Positions 21,461 to 31,580 of a stretch of DNA of 64,000 nt are shown piece by piece (within the stretch, counting starts at the first letter, position 1; every line of letters begins with the position of its first letter). Made by a program: the position numbers and the translations under genes. Location: contig CM036251.1 in the NCBI GenBank assembly GCA_020698575.1, forward strand, positions 7,397,788-7,461,787. Direction: 5' to 3'. This DNA comes from Bostrychus sinensis (lineage: Eukaryota > Chordata > Actinopteri > Gobiiformes > Eleotridae). The notes below the pieces were generated by a model. It was not told the origin of the DNA and did no database searches. It saw only the letters and a program-made list of their open reading frames with translations.

Positions 21461-22253
21461 GTGTTGTAGCGCCCGAGAGCGGTCTTGGTCTTGAAATCGG
21501 CCTTGAAACTTTTTTTTTTAAATGTTTGTCTCGTCTCGGTCTCGGCTGCAGTTTTACTCAGTCTTGGTCTTGTTCTTGAACCCAATCTTCCTCGGTTGTG
21601 GCGGTCTCTGAGATTTTATTTACCAAACATTATAAGAAAAACTACTATAATTTTGAAGTAATTACTTTTCAGCATCAGAAAAACCAGGAACATGATCTAA
21701 TAATAATAAATCAATTTTATATAGCGCTTTTCACACAACTCAAAGTCGCTTTACAATTTTTGATCTATTATTCATTCACTCCTCAGTCACACTCGGTGGT
21801 GGTGAGCTACTTCTGTAGCCACAGCTGCCCTGGGGCAGACTGACAGAAGCGTGACTGCCAATCTGCGCCAACGGCCCCTCCGACCACCACCAAACACAGC
21901 CACACTAACACATTCACACAGGCAAGGTGGGTGAAGTGTTTTGCCCAGGGACACAACGACAGTATGCGCGGTTGCTGGGCGAATGCTTAACCCACTGCGC
22001 CACCATCGCCCCATTTGTCACTGTTTGCGAAGTCTGTTGCATTATATCATCAAAATTACCATTAATTGTATTTGAACGACTTTTTCTTTTTACTTTCTAC
22101 CTTTTATACAGAGTTTGTTCACAGGGTTTGGTCTCGGCCAGGTCTTGGCTTGCCTTGGTCTCGGCCTTGACCTCGATTCGGTCTCGAACCTTGAAAGTCT
22201 CAGCCTTGTCTTGGTCTCGCTTCACTCTGGACTCTGACTGGTCTTGATTAAGT
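21461..22253 (+). mobile_element. GGTCTCG-rich miniature element, copy 2, with SINE inside
   Basis: Starts TGTGTTGTAGCGCCCGAGAG, followed by GGTCTTGGTCTTG words; its right part (22105-22250) repeats GGTCTCGGCC. AGT-type tracts lie directly outside both ends (21433-21460 and 22254-22330), which suggests insertion into a trinucleotide tract. A SINE occupies 21697-22014. Confidence 0.55.
21697..22014 (-). mobile_element. Complete tRNA-derived SINE (reference copy)
   Basis: On the minus strand it opens GGGGCGATGGTGGCGCAGTGG, whose TGGCGCAGTGG matches the Pol III A box. It continues with TGTGTCCCTGGGCAAAACAC, TTCACCCACCTTGCC, a CTGTGGCTACAGAAGTAGCT core and AAGCGACTTTGAG, and ends GCGCTATATAAAATTGATT and ATTATTATTA. 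The B box is degraded. It serves as the reference for the fragments at 10526, 15618/18271, 22860, 36720, 50413 and 52216. Confidence 0.85.
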
Positions 22254-22349
22254 GTATTATTAGTAGCATTAGAAGTAGCAACAGTAGTAGAAGATACATT
22301 AGAAGTAGTATCTGTAGCAGTAAGTACTTTTCAAATAACACTCCAGCAG

Positions 22350-22505
22350 CATTGGATCAAGTTTCTGGATGCGCAGTTGTCAGTGAGTGTAGAGGAAAAA
22401 GGAAACAAGGAGGCGAGGAGGCAAGTGTGCTGCAGAGGTGACGGACGCCAGCAAAGAGTGAGTTCCAGTTCAAGCGAGTACTGCGGATACTTGTCATACC
22501 AGAAC
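22350..22505 (+). repeat. Local duplication, right copy
   Basis: Second copy of 21245-21425, separated from it by AGT tracts and the GGTCTCG-rich element. Confidence 0.65.
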
Positions 22506-22721
22506 CAGGGAGCAAGTCTGGACTTGAGATGAGGAAAATGTTACTGAGGCCCTTAGGCTCCCTCTCTGAAAACACACTGCCCGCTCTCTCCCTTCAAAAA
22601 AGACTGACTTGCAAACACATTATTTAAAGGCAGAAAGAGCTGGAGGCTAGTCATTAGTATTGGAAGAATCTTATAAATAACAGTGGAAGGCGAGTGAGGA
22701 AATATTTATGGGGAGAAGTGC

Positions 22722-22830
22722 AGAGGTGGAAGAAGTATTCAATCTTTAAGTAAAAGTACTAAAAAACATTACTGCTTTAGTTAAAAAAATGTAAAGATAT
22801 CTATAGGAAAAAAGTTTTTGCAAATTCACA
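22722..22830 (+). mobile_element. hAT-like 'CAGTGGTGGAA' left end
   Basis: GCAGAGGTGGAAGAAGTATTC followed by TTTAAGTAAAAGTACT matches the start of 9145-10259. No right end is seen. Confidence 0.5.
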
Positions 22831-22859
22831 GCAAAGACTACCATCACTACTGTGTTGGT

Positions 22860-22985
22860 TCATTCGTAGCTCAGTAGGTAGAACCAGAAGTTTGCACGAT
22901 CGATTCCTTCTACCATTGAAAACTGCCATTGTGTCCTTGGGCAAGACATGTCCCCCACCTTGCCTATGTATGAATGAGGTATTGT
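22860..22985 (+). mobile_element. tRNA-derived SINE head
   Basis: CGTAGCTCAGTAGGTAGAAC (A-box-like), CGATCGATTCC (B-box-like), TGTGTCCTTGGGCAAGACA and CCTTGCCTATGTATGAATG follow the reference SINE. The body then gives way to a trinucleotide tract. Confidence 0.7.
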
Positions 22986-23130
22986 GATTGTTTGTTTGTA
23001 CTGCTATTAATACTATTTCAACTACTGCTCTTATTAAAATTAGTATACTACTGCTACTATTACTATCAGTACCACTTCTACCTTTACTGCTACTACTACT
23101 ACTACTACTATTACTACAAACAAAACATTT
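22986..23130 (+). repeat. Degenerate ACT tract
   Basis: CTGCTATTAATACTATTTCAAC-type sequence, purest at about 23085-23115 as ACTACTACT. It directly follows a SINE head, as at 10681. Confidence 0.65.
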
Positions 23131-24545
23131 TATTGTTCTTCATTATTACTATCAAAGTACACAAGCGGTCCTCAGCGTGGTCTTTTTTATTTCTTTGGCA
23201 TTGACTTTGCACTGGAGCTTGTTCAGTTTCTCTTAAAATCCTTTCAGGGGAAGGATTCTTTTACTCATTTCGAGGGTTTTAAGTTTATTCAAGTAACAGT
23301 ATGTTTTAGAAATCCAACTAAATGTTTAAAAGGAAGTCATCTGGACTTATTTTAAGTTGAAGGTGTTTATCTCTTATCCAAGAAGATCTGGAATTGAATT
23401 GTTTGACCTAAAACTAAATTCTATAGGATTAGTGTAGTTGAAAGGCTTCAGTTGTTTCAGGATTAGTGACCAGAAACCACTGAAGCCTTTTAACTTTTCT
23501 AAACCAATAAACTTCTTTTTAAACCTTTGTTGTGTTGTAGTTAGCCTGGGCGACTTAGAATCTTTACAGATATGTTTTAGAAAATGTGTTCAGAAAGTAA
23601 AATATTTTAGCAAAAGTATTGTTTTTCTTTGCCCCACTGGAGAAGTGTGATTTAAAGGGAAACTTCTGGATTTATGGCCAAAACCACAACCCACAGTCAG
23701 CCATAGTGCTCCTTTATCCAACATGATGGCAGACAATAGAGAAGTATTATTGATATTCTGAAATGACTTCCATTAATTAAAATGTTGATTACTTTGCCAA
23801 ACACACTTTGACAACCAGAGGCTCAGCGCTGCCCTTTACAAAAGACACTTACACAGCGCTATACCCAATTCCTCTGAGGCCCACACTCAGGCAGAGTGGG
23901 CCGTCCCATGGATCAGGACGTCCCAGGATACGTAAACAAACTAAAATAGAGAGAATGGTTTGCATATGAGGCAATACACCAGCTAAGCATTTTGTTTTTC
24001 CACAATAAATGTCAAGCTATGTTAATTGATTGCGCCTGAGAGGGGGGTAAAGGGACCTTTTTTTCCCCTCTGTCCAGGGGAGATGTCAAAAAATGAGGCT
24101 TTCTTATAATTAATTAACAATGTTGTTGAGTTAATATTAGTAAAGACCTGAACTAATTCTTCTACCTCCAGTGTAAATGCATTTGAATGGCTTTGGATGA
24201 AGTATCTGGACATAAGGTTGGCCACTGAACAAAAGCAGACCTTGGCTTTTGGAGAGTTTTGGCATCGAGGTGAAGGAAAGTACAGGGCGGGGACAGTCAG
24301 CAGATACCCCCCCACTGTCCATGATCACGACTGACCAAGAAAACAACAGCAGAGGAAGCGGCGTGGAGAATGAAGAGGGCTACGCAGGTGTTTTGTTCAA
24401 GGCCCTTAGGCACTGTAGGCAAGTATCACTGACTGTCCATTGAACCACAAAATTCTTTTACCTCACAATGGTAAAGAATCTACTAAAACTAATCCACTGT
24501 TCTTTTAGTAAGTCGAGTTAGTATCAATGGTACAGAATCATCCCA
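23131..24545. other. No gene seen
   Basis: AT-rich unique-looking sequence. Small frames only, none recognisable. Confidence 0.4.
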
Positions 24546-24971
24546 TAAAAGTCCTTTATTATGCTTTTAACAGGCTTTTTGACAGACTTTTGGAGACCTT
24601 TGCATTAGTATTTCTTGTCTTAGGCTACGTTATTTTAAGTTAAATGTGGAAAAGTCTTCTTCTGGGGAGTTGCTGAACTTTGACTTTGCAGAGAAGGCTT
24701 GGATTAGGTGTCTGTCGCCCCCTGCTGGCAACGGTGGGGACTGGACAGAGCATAAAATGGCTATACAGCACAGGTATTAACAACATGACGCTAAGATTAG
24801 ATAAATGAGCTGACGGCTTTGTAGTGACGACATTTTAAAGTCTGGTGATGGTGTATGAGCTTTTGAAATGCACTGGAGACTGAGTGTTATAAGTTGTGTT
24901 TTTGAGGTCCGAACATTATAACATGGTTAAAAGCTCAGAAAAGTCAATATAGCGTAATAGGGGACCTTTAA
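24545..24971 (-). mobile_element. TTAA-flanked piggyBac-like MITE, type B
   Basis: Its minus-strand start is AAAGGTCCCCTATTACGC, then GACTTTTCTGAGCTTTTAACC, with TTAA at 24968-24971. The other end has ATAA where TTAA is expected. The family word GTTGCCAGCAGGGGGCGACAG is present in reverse complement form at 24714-24735. Confidence 0.7.
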
Positions 24972-24997
24972 AACACTCCTTTCCAAGATAAAAGGGT

Positions 24998-25145
24998 TTT
25001 GTGGCATAATGAAAAGAGCATTTACCTCTGAACTAGAAGATCTTTGAGTTTGAGTCCAGGTCTGGGCACTATGGTGAGATATGACTAGTGCCTTGGCAGA
25101 GGTCTATGCTCTCCAAGGGCTTCTATAATTTAGATTTTTCTTCTT
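24998..25145 (+). mobile_element. Second tRNA-derived SINE family, copy 2
   Basis: TGTGGCATAATGAAAAGAGC is A-box-like and GAGTTTGAGTCC a good B box. GTCTGGGCACTATGGTGAGA and AGTGCCTTGGCAGAGGTCT follow as in 20855-21000. The next stretch to 25714 has a T-run and no gene that I can support. Confidence 0.65.
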
Positions 25146-25714
25146 TTTTCTCTGCCCTTTTGTGGAGTCTATTTTTTTTTTTTTACATTGTTTTATCTGT
25201 CCTTCTTCATAGCCTTTCTTAAAATCCTGTCCATGACTTTTCTGTATGTACAAGAGAAGAACAAACTGTATTTTGTTCTCCTGCATTTCATCTTTTATTC
25301 CTCCTCTTGTCTGCTCAAAAACAGTCCTTGTATTTTCAAATTCCTTCTCATGTTTTGAAATAATTCGCCTCGTCTGCCTGATTGTCTCCTCTGTAGAGTC
25401 TGGTTCTGTTCCAGTTACTGCAGACTTGTTTGCATTAGCTCTTTGGCTTGTCCTGAGTGGCTAAAGGGTGCAGTGGAACCAATTAGACCAATGGCTTTTT
25501 GTGCTCAGTAAGCGTAGCGTATAGCCGTAGCGTGTGTGATGTGTTTTTAATGGGACGTGGCCAGAGACACAGATGTAAAAGTCTGTTGTTTTTGGTGATT
25601 GTAATGGTCAGTGTGCTGCAGATCGGCCAACAGTGAGAGCCGACTTGATTCTCGGACTGATTGGTAATGATCATTCAAAACCTGGTGGGTTTCCATGTTT
25701 CCTGTGTTTGAGTC

Positions 25715-26782
25715 CAGTGGTGCTCAAACTGTGGTATGGGTCCCACTGGTGGTACGCAGGCTTCTTCTGGTGGTTTTAGAGCAAGTTTTATTCCTGTTTT
25801 AGTCGTGCTTTAATTGGGGATAGTCCTGGTTTAGTCCTGGTCTGGTTTAATACTGTTTAGACATGATTTAAACCTGATTTAGTCGTGGGTTAGATCTGGT
25901 TTTAGCCCAGTTTGGGCTTAGTTTAGACTTAGTTTAGACCTGCTTTAAATCAGGATTAGTTTTGGCTTACTCCTGGATTAGTCCCAGTTACTCCTGGTTG
26001 GTTTAGTCCTACTTTAGTTGGGCCTAGACCTGGTTTAGTGATAGTTTAGACCTGCCTCAGAGTCACACCTAGTTTAATCTTAGATTAGTCCCAAAGTCTT
26101 GGTTTACACCTGGTTTTGACCTGACTTAGACCTGATTTAGGGCTGGTTTTGTCTTGGTTTAGTTTTGTTTTAGTCCTGGTTTTGTTCTGCTTTAGAATGG
26201 TTTAGTGCCATGTTAGTCTTGGTGTAGTTCTGTTTATTCCTGCTTTAGTTGGGCCTAGTCCTGGTTTAGACCTGGTTTATGGTTTAAACTTGGTTCAGTC
26301 CTTGTTCAGTCTTGCATTAGTCCTATGGTCCTTGTTTACACCTGGTTTTAGACCTGGGTTTGTTCTTGTTTTGACCTGGTTTTGAGCTGGTTTTGTCCAG
26401 GTTTAGACTTAGTTTATGTTTAAACATAGTTTAATCTTGATTTAGTCCTGGTTTATTCCTGCTTTAGTTGGGCCTAGTTTTGGTTTAGACCTAGTTTAGT
26501 TTTAGTCTCTCGTCTTATTGTCCTTGTTTACATTTGGTTTAGACCTGGTTTAGTTCTGGTTTAGACTGGTTATGTCCTGGTTTAGACTTTGTTTAATCCT
26601 TGTTTAAAAATGATTTAGCTGTGACTTTTACCAGGTTTAGTTCCATGTTGCTCTTGGTTTAGTCCCAGTTTAATTCTCTTATAGTCCTGGTTTAGTCTTG
26701 ATTTAGGGTCTTTTTAGCCATTAAATTGTTCTCGGAAAGCCATACTTTTTTTGAGTTGTTGTAAAAAGTTTGAGAACCATTG
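25715..26782 (-). mobile_element. hAT-like element filled with 11-mer minisatellite
   Basis: The left end CAGTGGTGCTCAAACTGTGG and right end AGTTTGAGAACCATTG are inverted hAT-type termini. Between them lie about 900 bp of degenerate TCCTGGTTTAG units, the reverse complement of the 11-mer. The flanking 8-mers do not match clearly. This is the largest copy of the family with both ends recognisable. Confidence 0.75.
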
Positions 26783-27189
26783 TTAGATAAAGTTAGGATT
26801 AGGTAGACAAGCTTTTCAACAAAACAGAATCGAAAGCTTGTTCTGGCCGTTGTGTATCTTTAACCACTATGTTCTCTTTTGTTGTAAACACTACATTGGA
26901 GAAAAGTAAAAGTTGGGATAATTGGTTGTTTGTTTGCTTGCAGTTAAGGTCTTAGGATGGTATCTTATAAGTAATGAAAGTGTATCTCCTTCCCTTTTAT
27001 CCAGAAGCACTCAGATCCTGCTTCTGGCTCCAGCCTTATGTTAAATGATACAGCAGATCTGAGTCAGGTCGTACTGCTGGCTCCTCCTGATGGCTAAGTG
27101 TTTTCTGCTTATTAACCGTCCTGTCATATGCCCTTTGTTGAGATGCGCATTAATCTAAATGCATAGCGGTACATTAAAATTCTTTCCGA
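26783..27189. other. Unique sequence, candidate conserved non-coding element
   Basis: Balanced, non-repetitive sequence; 27020-27180 has no repeat match elsewhere in the window and no coding frame. Conservation cannot be judged here. Confidence 0.25.
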
Positions 27190-27300
27190 CAGCACACACT
27201 GAGCTACAAGACGCTCAGAAAGGAGAGAATGTTATGGCACTATTTTTGCTCAGCTTGGTGTCGTTTATTAGGGAAGTGATTTGTGTTCGTATTGAGCTGT
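27190..27300 (+). repeat. Triplicated module, copy 1
   Basis: CAGCACACACTGAGCTACA, then AAGGAGAGAATGTTATGGCA, then GGTGTCGTTTATTAGGGAAG recur at 28572-28700 and 30097-30200 with small changes. Confidence 0.8.
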
Positions 27301-28570
27301 TTGGTCCTGGTTTAGGCACAGTTTAGACCTGGTTTAGTCCTAGATTTGTCCTGGTTTGGTGCTGGTTTAGACCTGGTTTAGGCCTAACTATGTGCTTGTT
27401 TATTTATGAAGACACAGATGGCTCTTGATCACAGGTCAAAACTAGGATTAAACCAGGTCTTAACAAGGTCTTAACCAGGACTAAACCAAGATTAAACCAG
27501 GTCTTAACAAGGTCTTAACCAGGACTAAACCAAGATTAAACCAGGTCTTAACCAGGACCAAACTACAACTAAACCAGGTTGTAACCAGGACTAAACCAGG
27601 ACTAAACCAGGACTAAACCAGGACTAAACCAGGACTAAACCAGGACTAAACCAGGACTAAACCCAAACTACACAAGGACATAACCAGGTCTTAACTAGGT
27701 TGTAACCAGGACTAAACCAGAACTAAGCCAGGACTACACCAGGTCTTAACCAGGACTACACCAGGACTTAATCAGGTATTTACCAAGTCTTAACCTGGGC
27801 CAAACCAGGTCTTAACCAGGACTAAACCAGGTCTTAACCAGGACTAAACCAGGTCTTAACCAGGACTAAACCATGTCTTAAACTGGACTACACCAGGACT
27901 TAACCAGGACTAAACCAGGTCTTAACCAGGACTAAACCATGTCTTAAACTGGACTACACCAGGACTTAACCAGGACTAAACCAGGTCTTAACCAGGACTA
28001 AACCATGTCTTAAACTGGACTACACCAGGACTTAACCAGGACTAAACCAGGACTTAACCAGGACTAAACCAGGTCTTAACCAGGACTTAACCAGGACTAA
28101 ACCAGGTCTTAACCAGGACTAAACCAGGTCTTAACCAGGACTAAACCAGGTCTTAAACTGGATTACACCAGGACTAAACCATGTCTTAAACTGGACTACA
28201 CCAGGACTTAACCAGGACTAAACCTCAACTAAATCAGGTCCAAAATTGAACCAGGACTACACCAGGACTTAACCAGAGATTAACCAAGTCTTAACCTGGA
28301 CCAAACCAGGAGTATACAAAAACGAAACCAGGTCTTAACCAGGAATAAAACAAGGCTGAACCAAGTCCGGGTCTAAACCATGACTAAACCACAACTAAAC
28401 CAACTCTTAACCAAGTCTTAACCAGAACTAAACTAGAATTAAACCAGACCTTTAAACAGGACTAAACCGGGACTACACCAGAACTTAACTAGGTCTTCAC
28501 CAAGATTAAACCTGGCCTTAAATAGATCTTAACCAAGTCTTAACCAGGACTAAACGTGGACTAAACCAGG
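27300..28570 (+). repeat. Large 11-mer minisatellite block with 66-bp higher-order repeat
   Basis: The first 75 bp are TCCTGGTTTAG units (reverse orientation); from 27436 the units are CCAGGACTAAA (forward). About 27595-27660 is nearly pure. At 27871, 27937 and 28003 a 66-bp block of six distinguishable 11-mers starts again each time. The rest mixes CCAGGACTAAA and CCAGGTCTTAA, often alternating as 22-mers. Confidence 0.93.
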
Positions 28571-28571
28571 A

Positions 28572-28700
28572 CAGCACACATGCAGAGCTACACAAGACAT
28601 GATCTGCTAAAGAAAGGAGAGAATGTTACGGCACTATTTTTTTTTGCTTAGCTCGGTGTCGTCTATTGAGGCAGTGATTTGTATTCGTGTTGCCCCCGTC
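28572..28700 (+). repeat. Triplicated module, copy 2
   Basis: Second copy of the 27190-27300 module (CAGCACACATGCAGAGCTAC ... AAGGAGAGAATGTTACGGCA). Confidence 0.8.
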
Positions 28701-29040
28701 GTCCCCTGTTTGCTCTCGCCAATCTGGACAGGGGCTTGTTATCAGAGGCCCATGAATGAAACAGCTGCCTAGCCCTCTTCACCGCGGCTCCGTTCAAGTC
28801 CTTTCCACACCTTTGAAAATGTCATGTTCGGCCCGTTGTGCGAGACTCGCTGTTTGCTAATGGCTGCTGGCGCTGATCCAGCCTTATCCCACATTCTGAA
28901 CCTGGCTCCAGTCGCATCAGGCCCAAGCTGCAAACAACGGGCGACTTACCTGGATCACATCAGGCCAGCCAGGAGCCAGGAGCCAGGAGCCAGCAGCTGC
29001 GGTGAGGGGGAAACAGTCCACCGTGGCTCAGGCATATTTG
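28701..29040. other. Unique GC-balanced sequence, no gene assigned
   Basis: No repeat match found in the window. It includes a short direct repeat of CCAGGAG around 28970-28992. Open frames exist but none is recognisable. Confidence 0.3.
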
Positions 29041-29214
29041 GATAAGTCCTGCCCAGTGGACTGCGGCGGTGAGAGAGGCGGCGTTTTGCACCTGCCGCCG
29101 GCTAACGCGCTAATATTTAGAGACAAGAGGTTTCGGAAAAGCTCTTGTGGGGGAAGCCACACTGGATTTTTACCTTCCAAACTGGCCTAGTCACGCTGAA
29201 CTGGCTCCATGGTT
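29041..29214 (+). repeat. Second duplicated module, copy 1
   Basis: Matches 30266-30440 over about 170 bp, including AGAGGTTTCGGAAAAGCTCT, GGGGGAAGCCACACTGGATT and CTAGTCACGCTGAACTGGCT. Confidence 0.85.
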
Positions 29215-30060
29215 TAGGGCTGAAAGATAATGAAAAACATCATATTGCGATTTTTCTGACATATATTGCGGTTGTGATATATATTTTTTAAATCAATGCA
29301 CAATTCCCAGTATACATGGAGCATTGACATCTGAGAGAAAACTGAAATATTCACTGCTCAACTAATACAAGCCTCCCATGCTTTCAGAACAGTCTGTAGA
29401 GGTCTAAACCAGTGTTTCCCAACCATGGGTGCGGGGACCCCTAGTGGTACGCGAGCATGTTGCAGGGGGTACTCAGAATTATTTCAGAATTTATTTCCAA
29501 GATAACAGGATAAAATTTCTGGTCTTTTTCATATTGGATTTTATAAAAGACAAGGTCAAGTGTCTCACTGAGTAATAAAAAGGAGTTGAAAATGATAGAA
29601 TATTGTTTTTGTATTATATATAGTTATATTTTTATGTTTATTAGCATGCTTGATGGAGAAGTTAATCAATTTTTTTTGTTAATTTTTTATGAGTTTAAGA
29701 TTATTATTTCAGTTTATTTCAAACATAAAATATACAGTAAAATAAGTAAATGTAATAGGAGTTTAGGAGGTCATATTTATTTTATTTAAGGCAGGCATAT
29801 TGTTATGTTTTATCATACTTTTTTCTGATTTTATGTTTTATTTGAATTTTTTTGTTAGGTCTACAGAAGAATTTAATATGAAAGTATGAAATGTCTTTTA
29901 ATAAACACAGATGTTTGTATGATAATTAAAAAAAAAAATCATCAACATGTATGAGTGAGGGGACATTATATCACATAAATAATTGCAGCCTTTGCAATTT
30001 GCTAATTAGGACAATTAAAATTGTGATTTCTATTTGATTTCTATTACTTGTGCAGCCCTA
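29215..30060 (+). mobile_element. hAT element, 'TAGGGCTG' family, distant copy
   Basis: Begins TAGGGCTGAAAGATAATG and ends TTGTGCAGCCCTA. Flanks CCATGGTT and CCATAGTC match at 6 of 8; the paralogous module at 30433-30440 reads CCATGGTC with no element, an empty site. Inside, CAGTGTTTCCCAACCATGGG (29410) is the left end of a further hAT type whose right end I did not find. The frame at 29586-29789 is AT-rich and unsupported. Confidence 0.8.
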
Positions 30061-30096
30061 CCATAGTCCATTGTTTTGGGACTTACTGAGCCTCTC

Positions 30097-30265
30097 TATC
30101 CACACACGGAGCTACAAGACGCTCAGTAAGGAGAGAATGTTAAGGCACTATTTTTGTTTACCATGGTGTCATCTGTTGAGGAAGTGATTTGTGTCGCCCC
30201 ACTTGGTCGTTGTTTGGGCACAGTTTGGACCTGGTTTAGGACCTGGACCTGGTGCTGATTTAGAC
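30097..30265 (+). repeat. Triplicated module, copy 3, with short 11-mer tail
   Basis: GAGCTACAAGACGCTCAG and AAGGAGAGAATGTTAAGGCA match the other two copies. TTTGGACCTGGTTTAGGACC at 30217-30260 is a short reverse-orientation 11-mer tract. Confidence 0.75.
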
Positions 30266-30440
30266 CTGGACTGCGGTGAGAGAGGCAGTGATTTGCACCT
30301 GGCTAACTGGCTAATAATGCTGGCTGGCTAATACGCTAATATTTAAAGGCTAGAGGTTTCGGAAAAGCTCTTTTGGGGGAAGCCACACTGGATTTTCACC
30401 TTCCAAACTGGCCTAGTCACGCTGAACTGGCTCCATGGTC
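30266..30440 (+). repeat. Second duplicated module, copy 2 (empty site)
   Basis: Paralogue of 29041-29214. It continues past CCATGGTC into TCCATTGTTTTTGG without the hAT insertion, and so defines that element's exact boundaries. The sequence from 30441 to 30818 has no gene I can support. Confidence 0.85.
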
Positions 30441-30818
30441 CATTGTTTTTGGGGTCTGGCCTCTCTGCCCTTGACTTACTGAGCCTCTATTGAAATCTAG
30501 CGCACGTCCTCCCCATGCAGCCTCTCGCAGCTATATCACCCTCATCTGTGATGTCACTTGCCTCCTCCCTTGTTTGTGCTCGTCTGAGGAGCCAGGTCAG
30601 GAGGCACGCCTAAAGGTCCCTCCTTCCCACACTGGTCCATTTGGATGCAACCGTGTCCAAGACTTAGGTGCGGATGGCACAAGGCCCAAACCAGCTAATA
30701 CCCTCCTCAACCTGTGTGTGCTGCTCCAGATGAGTGATTAGTTACTGTCATGTGTCTGCGACCTGTGGCACAAGGTTATTGGATCAACAGCCTAAACGCT
30801 GCTTGAATTGATATATGC

Positions 30819-30885
30819 CAGTGGTTCTCAAACAGGAGGCAATTCTGATTTAGCTGCTTTTATTCCTGTTTTAGTCCTACCCTGA
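30819..30885 (+). mobile_element. Truncated left end of the 11-mer-bearing hAT family
   Basis: CAGTGGTTCTCAAACAGG followed by TTTTATTCCTGTTTTAGTCC matches the start of 25715-26782. Confidence 0.55.
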
Positions 30886-31073
30886 TTGATAATCATAAAT
30901 AATAGCTAACAATATGAAACATAAGAATTTGCTTGTGTTTGGAAATATGCAAAGAATAGTGCCCTTCTTACAAACCAAGTCATTTGAGTTTTGAACTATG
31001 TCACAAAACCAATGAGTCTGTCTAGTTGATGAACAGCAACAGACCATTTGACAGAAATTCAATTCACTATAGC

Positions 31074-31580
31074 TTAAAGGGGCTATACTATGCAAAATCT
31101 TTCTTTTCTGAGCTTTCTAGAGTGTTATAACGTTGTTCCCTCATCAAAAACATACCTGGAGTTGTCTTTTGCTTCATTTATCCATTTCAGTAATCCTTTA
31201 TTCTCCTGAGCCCTCAGAACGCTCTGTTGCACAAATCTCCGCCCACTCCTGGAAGCACTGCCCAATCAACAAGGCCTCTACATCCAGTTTGCTCTCATTC
31301 ATTTATCCAAAAATAGTGTGCAGCTCTTTTTCCACTGATTCCTCACAGCTATTTTTATTTATTTTGCAGTAAAATTACATCATACAGAAGGTTTGGGGAA
31401 GTCATTTTCACATCTTTTTTCACTGTTTCTGTTCAAAAGAGAGCAACACAGCTGCCCTCTGCTGATCTGTTTTTGTATGACACCAGTAAAGAAAACATTC
31501 TCTTTTTGTCAGATAATGCTTTTAAAGGTTGTAAAATGTGCAGTGCTGTTCTCGAGGCAAACAAGATTGGTTTAAAAGGA
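31074..31580 (+). mobile_element. TTAA-flanked piggyBac-like MITE, type A
   Basis: TTAA (31074-31077), then AGGGGCTATACTATGCAAAA, then the family blocks TTCTGAGCTTTCTAGAGTG, CATACCTGGAGTTGTCTTTT and CCACTCCTGGAAGCACTG. The right part includes GCCCTCTGCTGATCTGTTTT; the right end is eroded. Confidence 0.75.
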
